From contig DS999407.1 in the NCBI GenBank assembly GCA_000158155.1, positions 67,919 through 131,918 on the forward strand: a stretch of DNA of 64,000 nt, written 5' to 3'. The notes below the pieces were generated by a model. It worked only from the letters and a program-made list of their open reading frames with translations. It was not told the origin of the DNA and did no database searches. This stretch comes from a gamma proteobacterium NOR5-3 (lineage in GTDB: Bacteria > Pseudomonadota > Gammaproteobacteria > Pseudomonadales > Halieaceae). Positions 34,226 to 43,266 of the stretch are shown here, one piece after another; within the stretch, counting starts at the first letter, position 1; each line of letters starts with the position of its first letter. Made by a program: the position numbers and the translations under genes.

Positions 34226-35722
34226 ATGCAAGACCGATCGAACTCCAAGTCTCCTCTGGATAATGGTTTGAGCCGACGACAGATTCTGGTGGCGGCGGCC
34301 AGCACGGCTGCAGCCACCGCTACATTGGGGGCGGCTGCCCAGACATCGAGTCCGCGCAGCGCAGTGGATGAGTCGGTGTTGGATGTAGTGGTGATCGGGG
34401 CGGGTTTGGCAGGACTCACTGCCGCTCGCGATCTGCAGCTGGCGGGGTGCGAGTCATTTGTAGTGCTTGAAGGCAATGACCGTGTGGGGGGACGAACCCT
34501 CAATCACCATTTGCAAAACGGCCACTATTCCGAGGCCGGAGGGCAATGGGTGGGGCCGGGACAAACCGCCGTCTACGACCTGTGCCGTGAGCTGAATATC
34601 GGCATGCATCCGACCTATCTCAAGGGCAAGTCGGTGTACGCAGCACAGGACGGTAGCCTCTACGAGGAGGATTCCGGTGGTGGATTTTCGGTCAGTCCCA
34701 ATATGCAAAGAGTTGTAGATAAGCTCAATGAACTTGCGGCCGATGTGCCTTCAGGGGCGGCATGGACCGCACCCAAAGCGAAAGAGCTGGATGCCCTGTC
34801 GCTGGCTGACTTCATCGAGCCCTACAACCTCGAAGCGATGGATCTACTTTCCTTTGATGTGGGCTTTCGCCTGACCGACACCATTCACTATCAGGAAGTG
34901 TCGTTACTGTATGCTCTGTCGCGCATCAACTATGCGGGTAGCTACGAGCAGCTCGAGGGTTTTACCGGTGGCGCCCAGGAGCAGCGGATCGAAAACGGCT
35001 CCCAGTACATCAGCGAGGTGATGGCGCAACAGGTGGGAGACAGGCTTCACCTGTCCTCTCCGGTAAGAAAGATCACTGACTGGGACAGTGACACGGTCTC
35101 CGTTCACTCCGACAGCGGTGTGTACCGCGCGCGGCGGGTAATCCTCGCTATCTCCCCGGCGCTGTGTAACAAGGTTCAGTTCCAACCGGAGCTGCCTCAA
35201 GCCCGCAGGGAACTGCAGCAGGGCTGGCCGGGATACTCCCCGGGACGCAAAACCTGCCATGTCTACGAAAGACCTTTCTGGCGTGATATGGGCTACAACG
35301 GATGGTTCTTCACCATTGGTGGCGAAGTAATGTGGGCTTACGACAACTCGCCGGAAGATGAATCCATAGGCGTGATCAACGCGTTCATCTATCCCTCCAT
35401 GCCCAACGACCCGGATGTGTTGGCTCCCATGCTCGCCAACATGTATGCCCGCGCCTTTGGCGACGAGGCTCTGCGCTATACCGAGTTTCACGATCAGGAT
35501 TGGGGGCAGGAGCCCTGGTGTCCTGCCTGCGTATCACCGCTCACCCCGGGATTTCTCACCAGTGGGCTTATGCCCGCACTGCGTGACCCCATTGGCGGGC
35601 TGGTTTGGTCGGGCACGGAAACCGCCGAAATCTGGCACACCTACATGGATGGCGCTGTTCGCTCCGGTCACCGGGCGGCACTCGAGGCGCTCCACGGCCT
35701 GAGCCAGTCGCAACGCGTCTGA
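34226..35722 (+). CDS. Tat-exported flavin monoamine oxidase-family protein
   Basis: A 498-aa FAD enzyme. A twin-arginine leader (LSRRQILVAAAS, about 13-24) is followed by the FAD motif VVIGAGLAGLTAARDL (about 54-69) and GGRT (about 91-94). A C-terminal FAD-binding segment GGLVWSGTETAEIWHTYMDGAVRSG lies near 465-488. Members oxidise amines to imines; with Tat export it would act in the periplasm. The next genes are RidA-like, cytochrome c and hydrolase genes, which fit oxidation, imine handling and electron removal. The upstream ribosome site is weak. Exact substrate not shown. Confidence 0.88.
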   Translation: MQDRSNSKSPLDNGLSRRQILVAAASTAAATATLGAAAQTSSPRSAVDESVLDVVVIGAGLAGLTAARDLQLAGCESFVVLEGNDRVGGRTLNHHLQNGHYSEAGGQWVGPGQTAVYDLCRELNIGMHPTYLKGKSVYAAQDGSLYEEDSGGGFSVSPNMQRVVDKLNELAADVPSGAAWTAPKAKELDALSLADFIEPYNLEAMDLLSFDVGFRLTDTIHYQEVSLLYALSRINYAGSYEQLEGFTGGAQEQRIENGSQYISEVMAQQVGDRLHLSSPVRKITDWDSDTVSVHSDSGVYRARRVILAISPALCNKVQFQPELPQARRELQQGWPGYSPGRKTCHVYERPFWRDMGYNGWFFTIGGEVMWAYDNSPEDESIGVINAFIYPSMPNDPDVLAPMLANMYARAFGDEALRYTEFHDQDWGQEPWCPACVSPLTPGFLTSGLMPALRDPIGGLVWSGTETAEIWHTYMDGAVRSGHRAALEALHGLSQSQRV

Positions 35723-35755
35723 CCGCCAAAGCCATTTGTCAAAAAAGGAATTCTT

Positions 35756-36145
35756 ATGTCAGTAGAAAAAAAGGTTTTTCGCTCTGGTCCTTATGCAGAC
35801 CTTATTGCCCAGGGAGTGCAGGCAGGTGAATCACTCTATTTGTCAGGCCAGGTGGGGATGCGTGAAGACGGCAGTACACCCGATAACATCGTAGAGCAGG
35901 TAACCGTGGCCTACGCGAATATCGCCAGCGTGCTGGCAGAGTTCGGTGCCACGATGGATAACATCGTCGATGAGACCTTTTTGGTGACCGATGTCACCGA
36001 AGCAATGACGAACCTGGAGGCGATCTTCGCTGCTCGCCAGCAGGCCTACGGCCAGAGACCGGACGTTACGCAAACACTGATAGGCGTAGCGGCCCTGCTT
36101 CTTCCTGAACTGAAGATAGAGATCAAGTGCGTTGCACATCTATAG
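35756..36145 (+). CDS. RidA-family protein lacking the usual catalytic arginine
   Basis: A 129-aa YjgF/YER057c/UK114-fold protein with AAGGA eight bases before the ATG. The fold motifs are clear (LYLSGQVGMREDG, VAYANIASVLAEFGATMDNIVDETFLVTD, LLPELKIEIKCVA). Canonical RidA hydrolyses imines using an arginine in a PAR-type motif near residue 105. Here that place reads RPDVTQTL, so the arginine appears missing. It may bind rather than hydrolyse an imine-like ligand. It overlaps no neighbour and is encoded 33 bases after the amine oxidase, in line with a role beside it. No export signal. Confidence 0.88.
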   Translation: MSVEKKVFRSGPYADLIAQGVQAGESLYLSGQVGMREDGSTPDNIVEQVTVAYANIASVLAEFGATMDNIVDETFLVTDVTEAMTNLEAIFAARQQAYGQRPDVTQTLIGVAALLLPELKIEIKCVAHL

Positions 36146-36155
36146 GCGGTATGTA

Positions 36156-36848
36156 ATGGCAGCAAACACAAGAAATCAGCTTACGCCCGGAACAAGCCTC
36201 CAGCAGTTACTGAACAGCCTAGGGTCGCTGCTGACGGCGGCGCTGCTGGTGAGCCTGGCCTGTGCGAATGTCCAGGCAGACGACCCCGAAAAGTTTATGG
36301 CGTCTATTGAGAAGCAAGGCGAAGCCATCAGGGCGATGGAGCCTGCCGAGCAGCTTTACCAATCGTGCATATATTGCCATGGCAAGGCCGGGAACGCCGG
36401 CTCCTCCTTTTACCCGAGACTGGCTGGGCAGCCAGCACAGTACCTGCAGCAGCAACTGATTGCCTACCGTGACGAAACACGCAAGCACACGATCATGTCG
36501 TCAATCGCGCGGATACTCTCGCCCGCTGAGATTGACCTGCTTGTGGACTACCTCAGTGCCCAGAAGCCCGTTGCTGCTGCAGCCGGAGCGCCGGCAGCCC
36601 CTGCTGCAATTGCCGCAGGTCAATCCAGGGCCGCTGCGCTAGCCTGTGTAAGCTGCCACGGAACCAACTACCAGGGCGAGGGCGTAAACCCACGCCTGGC
36701 GGGACAGGGTCGTGAATATCTGGTGCTGCAGCTCAAAGGCTTTCGTGATGGTGGTCGACGTGATGCCACAGGCGTCATGGCGGCTTTAGCCGCGGGCCTG
36801 TCGGACACGGATATAGAAAACCTGAGCGCTTACCTGTCCCAACTCTGA
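36156..36848 (+). CDS. Diheme c-type cytochrome (c4-like)
   Basis: A 230-aa periplasmic cytochrome. The ATG at 36156 is preferred over an upstream in-frame TTG because AGGCGG lies seven bases before it and the protein then begins with a signal region ending near residue 41. Heme motifs are CIYCH (71-75) and CVSCH (164-168). Each half carries the PRLAGQ segment and a candidate axial methionine (HTIMSS, TGVMAA). A linker rich in Ala and Pro joins the halves. It is a plausible electron acceptor for the Tat-exported flavoenzyme upstream. Confidence 0.92.
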   Translation: MAANTRNQLTPGTSLQQLLNSLGSLLTAALLVSLACANVQADDPEKFMASIEKQGEAIRAMEPAEQLYQSCIYCHGKAGNAGSSFYPRLAGQPAQYLQQQLIAYRDETRKHTIMSSIARILSPAEIDLLVDYLSAQKPVAAAAGAPAAPAAIAAGQSRAAALACVSCHGTNYQGEGVNPRLAGQGREYLVLQLKGFRDGGRRDATGVMAALAAGLSDTDIENLSAYLSQL

Positions 36849-36911
36849 TCCCTTCAACAGATTCCGCTTATTCGCGTGAACGTCGATAAACATAACAACA
36901 GGAACTAAAAC

Positions 36912-37754
36912 ATGAGCCTCCCTGGTAAAAAGATACTGATCAATGACGTTAGCTACCATGTCTATGATGAGGGTGACAGTGACCGCGTTGTACTGCTGCT
37001 GCACGGCATGCCCGATACCTCAGCGTTATGGGAACATCAGGCAGCGTCGCTCGTTGCCGCAGGATTCCGGGTCATTGCGCCCGATATGCTGGGCTACGGA
37101 GAAACGGATAAGCCTCAGGCCACAGCGCGTTATGCGGCAGAGCATATTCTGGCCGATATGCTCGCCCTTTTTGAGCACCTGAAAATAGCAAAAATGGATG
37201 TGGTCGGTCATGACTGGGGTGCGTTTGTTGCCTGGGAGCTGGTATTGCTCAAACCGGAGCTGTTTCGCAAACACGTCGCGCTCGCTGTGGGACACCCGGG
37301 TCTGATGTTCGGCAACAAGTCCCCGGAATCGGTCAAGGAAAACTGGTACATGTATCTCAATACGCAGGAGGACACTGCTGCGCTTTACGCCGAGAACAAC
37401 TTTCAGTTCATGCGCGAGTCGTTTATTCCCTCGCACCCGGACCTTGATGAAGTGACCGCCCGCATGTCTGACCCTCTCGCCATGAACGCGATGTTGAACT
37501 GGGATCGGGCGAACCAGGTGGCCAGTTTTTACCTCGCACACGGCCGGGGCCAACTCGAGTATGGTAACTGCCAGGTCCCGACCATGGGGGTCTGGTCCAG
37601 CGGTGATACCTACCTGTGGGAAACGTGGATGACCGATACGGAAACGCTGATGGATGCCGAATGGCGCTATGAGCGTATCGAGGGCGCCAGCCACTGGATG
37701 ATGATGGATGAGCCTGAAACGGTCAGCAAGCTGATCTTGGAATGGTTCTCCTGA
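36912..37754 (+). CDS. Alpha/beta hydrolase (epoxide hydrolase/dehalogenase type)
   Basis: A 280-aa alpha/beta-hydrolase. The oxyanion-loop motif HGMPDTSALW lies at about 32-41, the nucleophile elbow GHDWGAF at about 98-104 has Asp rather than Ser, and the catalytic His is in ASHWMMMDEP near 265. An Asp nucleophile points to epoxide or haloalkane hydrolysis rather than esterase activity. AGGAAC precedes the ATG. Its end overlaps the DUF3604 start by 13 bases. No signal peptide, so it acts in the cytoplasm. Confidence 0.9.
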   Translation: MSLPGKKILINDVSYHVYDEGDSDRVVLLLHGMPDTSALWEHQAASLVAAGFRVIAPDMLGYGETDKPQATARYAAEHILADMLALFEHLKIAKMDVVGHDWGAFVAWELVLLKPELFRKHVALAVGHPGLMFGNKSPESVKENWYMYLNTQEDTAALYAENNFQFMRESFIPSHPDLDEVTARMSDPLAMNAMLNWDRANQVASFYLAHGRGQLEYGNCQVPTMGVWSSGDTYLWETWMTDTETLMDAEWRYERIEGASHWMMMDEPETVSKLILEWFS

Positions 37755-39625
37755 GGAGAGCCTCGGTTTTTATTGCGGTTTTCACTCTGCTGGTCGTGGA
37801 TTTCGTCCACGCGGCCACGGCCACAAGGTCTGACTTCTCTCCTTATGTCTCTGCGACGACGCCGAACCGACTGCTCTGGGGGGACACGCACTTACACACA
37901 TCCTTCTCTTCGGATGCGGCACTGCTGGGCAATACACTAGGCCCGGACGAGGCTTATAGTTTTGCCCGGGGAAAGCCCGTGACGTCGTCCTCGGGCCTGC
38001 GCCTGCGTCTTTTGCGCCCCCTGGACTTCCTGGTCATCGCGGATCATTCAGAGAACCTCGGCTTGGCTCCGATGATGAGGGAGTCCAACCCCGATTTACT
38101 CAGCAATGAATTTGGCCGCAAGTTGCAGGCGTTGTTCAATGACGGCCGGCTCCTGGAGGCGATGACGTATTACGACGGTCGAGTCGCGGAAGGTAAAGAC
38201 CCATTGCCCTTAAGTATCGAGGTGCAATCGACGATGTGGCAGCGCATGACGCGCTCCGCCGAGAATAACAACGTGCCGGGTGTATTCTCGACGCTGATAG
38301 GTTACGAATGGTCGGGCACTCCGGGCGGCAGCAACCTGCATCGCAACGTCGTCTACCGTGACGGCAGCACGCTCGCGGACCAGATCTTGCCTTTCACCGC
38401 TTATCAATCTACTCATCCTGAACATCTCTGGGACTGGATGGAAGCCTACGAAGCTACTACCGGAGGTCGGGTTTTGGCCATTCCACACAATGGCAATCTA
38501 TCCAATGGCCTGATGTTTGATGACACTGCTCTCGCAGGACCGATCGATGCAGCTTACGCCCGACGCCGCGCGCGTTGGGAGCCCGTTTATGAAGTCACCC
38601 AAATGAAGGGGGATGGTGAGTCTCATCCCCGGCTGTCCCCAAACGACGAGTTTGCAGATTTTGAGACCTGGGATACGGGAAGCTTTGTCAGGGCAAAAAA
38701 ACCGGACATGATTCGCCGTGAGTACGCCCGTGAAGCCCTGAAACGTGGCCTCGAGTATAGTCGCACTACCGGAGCAAACCCTTTTCAGTTTGGACTGATC
38801 GGCAGCACTGACTCCCATACCTCCCTATCCACCAGCAGGGAGGAAAATTTTTTTGGTAAGGCACCTCCTTTTGAACCTTCGGCCGGCCACGCACGTTTTA
38901 ACGAGAACATCATCGGTCACTACCCTGACCCGAAGGGTATCGACTATGCGATACCTCACGCGCGTGCCTCCGCTTCCGGCCTGACGGCGGTTTGGGCTAC
39001 TGATAACACCCGGGCCGATGTCTGGGATGCGCTAAAGCGCCGGGAGGTCTATGCGACAACGGGAACCCGGATGTCGGTGAGACTGTTTGCGGGTGGGGGA
39101 TTTCAGCCAGAGGATCTTCATCGTAGCGATCTGGTCAGCTATGGCTACTCTGTAGGCGTGCCCATGGGCGGCGAACTAAATTCGCATCTGCAGGAAGGGG
39201 ATGCGCCGGCGTTTGTGATCCATGCGCTTCGCGACCCGGACGGTGCCAACCTGGACCGTATCCAGGTGATCAAGGGGTGGGTAGATGAGGATGGCCGTAG
39301 CCAGGAACGAATCTTTGATGTCGCGGTCTCTGGAGATCGCAAGGTCAACGCCGACGGGCGTTGTTTAACGCCTGTGGGAAACACCGTTGATGTCGCCCGT
39401 GCGACCTATAGCAATGACATCGGTGCAGCGACTCTTTCTGCCTACTGGAAGGACCCGGACTTTAATTCAAGTCAGAGCGCTTTTTACTATCTACGGGTAC
39501 TTGAGATTCCAACGCCTCGCTGGGTGTTGTATGACCACCTGCGTCTGGGTACCCAGGTTCCAGAGGGCGTAGCGCTGGTGCAGCAGGAACGCGCCTATAC
39601 ATCGCCTGTCTGGTACACGCCCTAG
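37742..39625 (+). CDS. DUF3604 exported protein
   Basis: A 627-aa protein with a signal peptide ending near FVHAAT, then the DUF3604 domain. The PHP-like metal motif LLWGDTHLHTSFSSDA (about 43-58) and FLVIADHSENLG (about 97-108) are present, followed by LIGSTDSHTSLST near 355. These His and Asp residues imply a metal-dependent hydrolase fold. The family often accompanies TonB receptors, but no reaction is established for it. It overlaps the preceding hydrolase gene and is the last gene of the run. Confidence 0.88.
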   Translation: MVLLRRASVFIAVFTLLVVDFVHAATATRSDFSPYVSATTPNRLLWGDTHLHTSFSSDAALLGNTLGPDEAYSFARGKPVTSSSGLRLRLLRPLDFLVIADHSENLGLAPMMRESNPDLLSNEFGRKLQALFNDGRLLEAMTYYDGRVAEGKDPLPLSIEVQSTMWQRMTRSAENNNVPGVFSTLIGYEWSGTPGGSNLHRNVVYRDGSTLADQILPFTAYQSTHPEHLWDWMEAYEATTGGRVLAIPHNGNLSNGLMFDDTALAGPIDAAYARRRARWEPVYEVTQMKGDGESHPRLSPNDEFADFETWDTGSFVRAKKPDMIRREYAREALKRGLEYSRTTGANPFQFGLIGSTDSHTSLSTSREENFFGKAPPFEPSAGHARFNENIIGHYPDPKGIDYAIPHARASASGLTAVWATDNTRADVWDALKRREVYATTGTRMSVRLFAGGGFQPEDLHRSDLVSYGYSVGVPMGGELNSHLQEGDAPAFVIHALRDPDGANLDRIQVIKGWVDEDGRSQERIFDVAVSGDRKVNADGRCLTPVGNTVDVARATYSNDIGAATLSAYWKDPDFNSSQSAFYYLRVLEIPTPRWVLYDHLRLGTQVPEGVALVQQERAYTSPVWYTP

Positions 39626-39702
39626 TGTTGGCGATCAGAATGCCAGCGCTATCTTCGGCGGCGCTTTCTCCCTGAATTGCAGTTAGGCCCCAGGTCTGAG
39701 TT

Positions 39703-40734
39703 CTACTGCTCGCGATCCCCCGCCGACTTTGCCCTAAGCAGCTGTTCGCGATACATCGTCGGCGTCATTGAGTGGCGGGCTTTGAACGCCCGTCTGAAGT
39801 TAGCCGCGTCGCCGTAACCCAGTGCGGCGGCAATAGATTCCACGCTGTCTTTGCCATCTGTGAGGTAGCTCCGCGCCCATTCGTCCAAAACTTCGTTTCG
39901 CAGTTTGCGAAAGCTGGTGCCTTCCTCCTTCAACCTGCGATTTAAGGTGCGTTCTGAAACATGCAATCGGGCGGCAATATCGGTGAACCCGGGTAGGGGA
40001 GGTGGCCGCCCGCGCAGCGCGGCGCGGGACTGGCGTTGGTAGACCGTCTTGTCCGTTACCCCAATTTCTCTTATCCGTTGGGATAGCTGGCGCAGCGACT
40101 GGGTCCATAGCTCTGGCTCGTAGTACGGTGAGGGGACATCGAGCCAATGGCTGGGCAGTAACATTGCGGTCGCCGGGCGATTGAATCGCACCTTGGCTCC
40201 CAGTGAATCGATATATCTCGACCGGTGGTCAGGAGCAGCATAGGAGAAATCGAACACCGCGTCCTCAAGTTGCCGTGCCGTATGCGATTCCACGTAACTG
40301 CGAAACAGCATCATGCTTGCCTCAGTGTGGAAGACAATGACCTCCTTGGAGACCCCCTTGAAAGATAGTTGTACTCGCAGGCCTGCGATGCTTGATTCGA
40401 TATGAACGCGGATATAGTTCGTATGCAGCGCAGAAAAGCTTGCCAGCGCGCGGAAGCCCTCCCGTAAATTTGGCGCGCTGCCCATGGCGATGCCGGTGGA
40501 CCCCAGTGCATGAGTGCTGTGATGCTGGCCAATGAGAAAGCCAATAGGCGTTTCATCGTAGAGTCGGTCGGCGTTGAGTAAGAGTTGAGAGAACGCGGCC
40601 AGTTCTAATTCGGGAAGCTGCCAAAGCGCATCCTCGTTGGTGCCGGTCCCCTGAAACAAGGCTGCCGCATCAACTCCGTAGTCCAACAGACGGCGAGTAA
40701 CAATGCGAGCGTAGATGGGGCTAATAGTTGCCAC
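39703..40734 (-). CDS. OruR-like AraC-family regulator
   Basis: A 343-aa regulator with the Arabinose_bd-type domain (about 20-205: FLIGQHHSTHALGSTGIAMGSAPNLREGFRAL is diagnostic) and a C-terminal HTH (about 245-335: LHVSERTLNRRLKEEGTSF, VESIAAALGYGDAANFRRAFKARHSMTPTMYRE). It is convergent with the DUF3604 gene and divergent from the fatty-acid desaturase, which it may regulate. A sequence TTGGCGAATTATGACACC lies between the two divergent genes and could be its operator. Confidence 0.88.
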   Translation of the reverse strand: MATISPIYARIVTRRLLDYGVDAAALFQGTGTNEDALWQLPELELAAFSQLLLNADRLYDETPIGFLIGQHHSTHALGSTGIAMGSAPNLREGFRALASFSALHTNYIRVHIESSIAGLRVQLSFKGVSKEVIVFHTEASMMLFRSYVESHTARQLEDAVFDFSYAAPDHRSRYIDSLGAKVRFNRPATAMLLPSHWLDVPSPYYEPELWTQSLRQLSQRIREIGVTDKTVYQRQSRAALRGRPPPLPGFTDIAARLHVSERTLNRRLKEEGTSFRKLRNEVLDEWARSYLTDGKDSVESIAAALGYGDAANFRRAFKARHSMTPTMYREQLLRAKSAGDREQ

Positions 40735-40845
40735 AACGACTCCTCTTTTGGCGAATTATGACACCCTGCTGGCAGTTTGTGCACTTATTAGGTGGATGGG
40801 CCACCCGTATGCTGCAGTGATTCTAAATTTAAAAAGGTTTCGATC

Positions 40846-41775
40846 ATGCAGAGCGTTCAAGGGCGATCAATAGAAGAACTGGATGGCATTGCCCGCAGTG
40901 CAGCCAAGTCCTACCAAGGCGAATTTGCGTGGTTCACGGTGCTTTTAGGTATCGTGGTCTTGGTTGCTTACTTGGCGATTATTCTAGCGGCCAGTGCGGG
41001 CGCCCTGCCTTTGCCTGCAGCGGCATTGCTCACAATGCCCTGTGTCTACATGGCCTATACCGTGCTCCACGAGGCGGTTCACGGATCGATCTCAGGTAAT
41101 CGCCAGGATTTGCGCTGGATCAATGAGGCGATGGGCTATGTCGCGGGTTGGATCATGATGATCCCCCTCACCGCGCATCGTCATGAGCACTTAACCCATC
41201 ACCGCAACACCAATGATCCAGCGCTGGATCCGGACTATCTGGTTTCGGTCATCAGCAAGTCACCCTGGCTTATTTTTCCCGCGGTGGTGAAGATCCTGGT
41301 GTCCCAGTATCGCTTCTATTTTGCCCACCGCTGGCATAAGGCGCCGCGCGGTCAGAATCTCCGACTATGTTTGGAGCTACTCGCATCGTTTGGTGGGCGC
41401 GGAGTGTTTATGGCAGCGGGCTTCTGGGGCGAAGGGCTTGCCATATTCCTGATTGGTGGCCTCGGCGGAGTACTGATTACCATGTACCTTTTTGCCTACA
41501 TCGTGCACCATCCCCACGAGGACACCGGGGCTTACGTGGACACCTCGGTTATCGAGGCGCCGGCGTGGTGCAATACCGCAGTGACCTGGCTTTGGCTGTT
41601 CCAGAACTATCATGCGGTGCACCATCTCTTTCCGCGCATTCCTTTTTATCGTTACCGGCAGTTATTCACTGAGATACGACCGATTATGGAACTCCGCGGT
41701 TCACCTATTTACGACCTGAATTCTGGCGGGTTTTCAAGACGGTCACTGCCCACGGGTGGCGTTCAGCTGGCTTGA
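40846..41775 (+). CDS. Membrane fatty-acid desaturase/hydroxylase family protein
   Basis: A 309-aa di-iron membrane enzyme. The ATG at 40846 is chosen; an upstream ATG would add an unlikely leader. The three histidine boxes are present: HEAVHG (about 73-78), HRHEHLTHH (about 108-116) and NYHAVHHLFP near 275. Four hydrophobic stretches form the membrane core. Members insert double bonds or hydroxyl groups into acyl or carotenoid chains using oxygen. Divergent from an OruR-like regulator. Confidence 0.9.
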   Translation: MQSVQGRSIEELDGIARSAAKSYQGEFAWFTVLLGIVVLVAYLAIILAASAGALPLPAAALLTMPCVYMAYTVLHEAVHGSISGNRQDLRWINEAMGYVAGWIMMIPLTAHRHEHLTHHRNTNDPALDPDYLVSVISKSPWLIFPAVVKILVSQYRFYFAHRWHKAPRGQNLRLCLELLASFGGRGVFMAAGFWGEGLAIFLIGGLGGVLITMYLFAYIVHHPHEDTGAYVDTSVIEAPAWCNTAVTWLWLFQNYHAVHHLFPRIPFYRYRQLFTEIRPIMELRGSPIYDLNSGGFSRRSLPTGGVQLA

Positions 41776-41892
41776 GTGCCGCGCGGTTCTAATCTGTCGG
41801 TGCAAGGTGTCCCTGGCGAGTTGGTTAGTTATTAAAGCTATCAGATAGTTGGCCCTTGCGGCCCTCCTCAACCAGCACTACTCTCGGACAGC

Positions 41893-42210
41893 ATGAAGGA
41901 CGTCATTTACCTGCTGTTTCAGCTGCTCACCACCCAGTCAAGCTGATTAGACCCGATGGTAGCAGAACTGTTGTAGTCGAAAATCTACTCTTGAAGCAGC
42001 AGCTGCTTTTTTTACCACGCGGTGGGCGCGAACCTCGTCTCAAGGGAGCATCAGCCGAAATCATCTATGCCATCGCCGAGATGAAAAGGCGGAACCCTCG
42101 TTTTGGCTGCCCTCGGATTGCCCAGAAAATTAACCTGACCTTTGGTTTGGATCTAAATAAAGACACAGTACGGCGCGTACTTGCAGCACACTACAAGCGA
42201 GACCCGAGCA
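41893..42210 (+). pseudogene. IS481-like integrase/transposase remnant (N-terminal part)
   Basis: Starts MKDVIYLLFQLLTT, then loses frame, continuing as KLIRPDGSRTVVVENLLLKQQLL. It has an internal deletion and resumes as EMKRRNPRFGCPRIAQKINLTFG before ending without the DDE catalytic domain. A separate C-terminal fragment of the same type lies at 56264-56533 on the other strand. Both are dead. Confidence 0.8.
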
Positions 42211-42225
42211 ATCGTGAGCCATATG

Positions 42226-42477
42226 CTACTCCACGCCCTCACCATCAAAGTCCCCACTGACGATAGAAACACCCACCAACGCGCACATCGACTGCGCAAC
42301 GCTCTTGGATGTCGATACCAACAACCGTTTGCTCAGTCCAAGGGCTAACCACGTGGCCCAGCAGGAACATTCAGGACTTAGGGTTTTGACGCGCTTGTGC
42401 AGCCGACGGAGGTCGCGCACGTAGTACGCGACCACATAGACCCCGAACATGATCATCCAAAAGTTGAACTCGCTCAT
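42226..42477 (-). CDS. Small membrane-like protein, 83 aa, hypothetical
   Basis: Begins with an ATG four bases after the stop of the upstream truncated ORF, with GGAG just before, so the two are coupled. The N-terminus (FWMIMFGVYVVAYYV) is a likely membrane helix followed by a basic segment RDLRRLHKRVK. No family recognised. Its 3' end touches the IS481-like remnant, so it may itself be truncated. Confidence 0.4.
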   Translation of the reverse strand: MSEFNFWMIMFGVYVVAYYVRDLRRLHKRVKTLSPECSCWATWLALGLSKRLLVSTSKSVAQSMCALVGVSIVSGDFDGEGVE

Positions 42478-42481
42478 GCCC

Positions 42482-42672
42482 CTACTCCCCGTCCATACCA
42501 TCAAGAAGGTCATCAAGGAGGTCATCCAGGTTGCCGACTTGGTGATGCGGAACATGCCTACAAAGATGCTTTTGGACCGCCAGAAACAGTCCATAGTCGC
42601 TGGGCGGCTCCAAGCGTGCCCCTAACTCGTAAATGTACTGATCAATCCAGAGCGCCGCTGCACTCTGGTTGT
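42482..42672 (-). pseudogene. C-terminal fragment of an unrecognised small protein
   Basis: The frame LWIDQYIYELGARLEPPSDYG...HVPHHQVGNLDDLLDDLLDGMDGE looks coding, and its stop is tightly coupled to the next gene. Upstream it runs into the ISL3 remnant at a small inverted repeat (GCATTCGG/CCGAATGC near 42677-42696), so its 5' end has probably been removed by the IS. Confidence 0.45.
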
Positions 42673-42689
42673 CACGCGCATTCGGGGCA

Positions 42690-43178
42690 CCGAATGCACA
42701 GCATCTGCTTAAAGCCTGGCAAGGATATGACCCCGAGGGGCGCAAGCATCGTGGTCTAGTGAGTCTTATGCGCCGCCACGAATGGCGCCTGAAAGACGAG
42801 CAAAGAGAGAATCTTGCCCGATATCTGGATGACTATCCCGTGCTCAAGGCGCTGTATGCGGCCAAGCAGAAGCTCAATCGACTGCTGCTACTCAAATCCC
42901 TGAATCGTAAAAAAGCCAAACAGCTGCTGCCGCAGCTGCTCTCATTGATCGAAGACTTGGCGGCGAGCCCCCTTCATCGATTGGCAAAAACGCTTAAATC
43001 ATGGCTGGAACCCATCGTTGGCATGTGGCGGTTTACCAAGACGAACGGGATCACTGAGGGCTTCCATAACAAGATGGAAATGATGAGTAGGCGAGCCTAT
43101 GGATTTAGAAATTTTGAAAACTATCGACTGCGGGTCTTAACCCACTGTGGATGGGATGGCATTATCAACCGAGTTTAA
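42690..43178 (+). pseudogene. ISL3-family transposase remnant (C-terminal part)
   Basis: About 160 residues of a DDE transposase of the ISL3 type, ending TNGITEGFHNKMEMMSRRAYGFRNFENYRLRVL. The final catalytic Glu (in ITEGFHNK) is kept, but the N-terminal zinc-binding and first catalytic regions are missing. It cannot mobilise itself. Confidence 0.8.
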
Positions 43179-43266
43179 TGAAAACCGGTGTATCCCCCGT
43201 TAACTGGGCAGAGCCTATTGACGGATTTCGCGGGTGCTGTAAGATACTGAAAATTAAGAAGAAAAA

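Noticed and set aside
33133-34503. A 456-codon open frame antisense to the second TonB receptor
   Set aside because: It mirrors a strongly supported receptor gene, has no ribosome site or family resemblance, and is explained by codon periodicity of the sense gene.
37026-37694. A 222-codon minus-strand frame within the alpha/beta hydrolase gene
   Set aside because: Antisense to a gene with clear catalytic motifs; composition explained by the sense strand.
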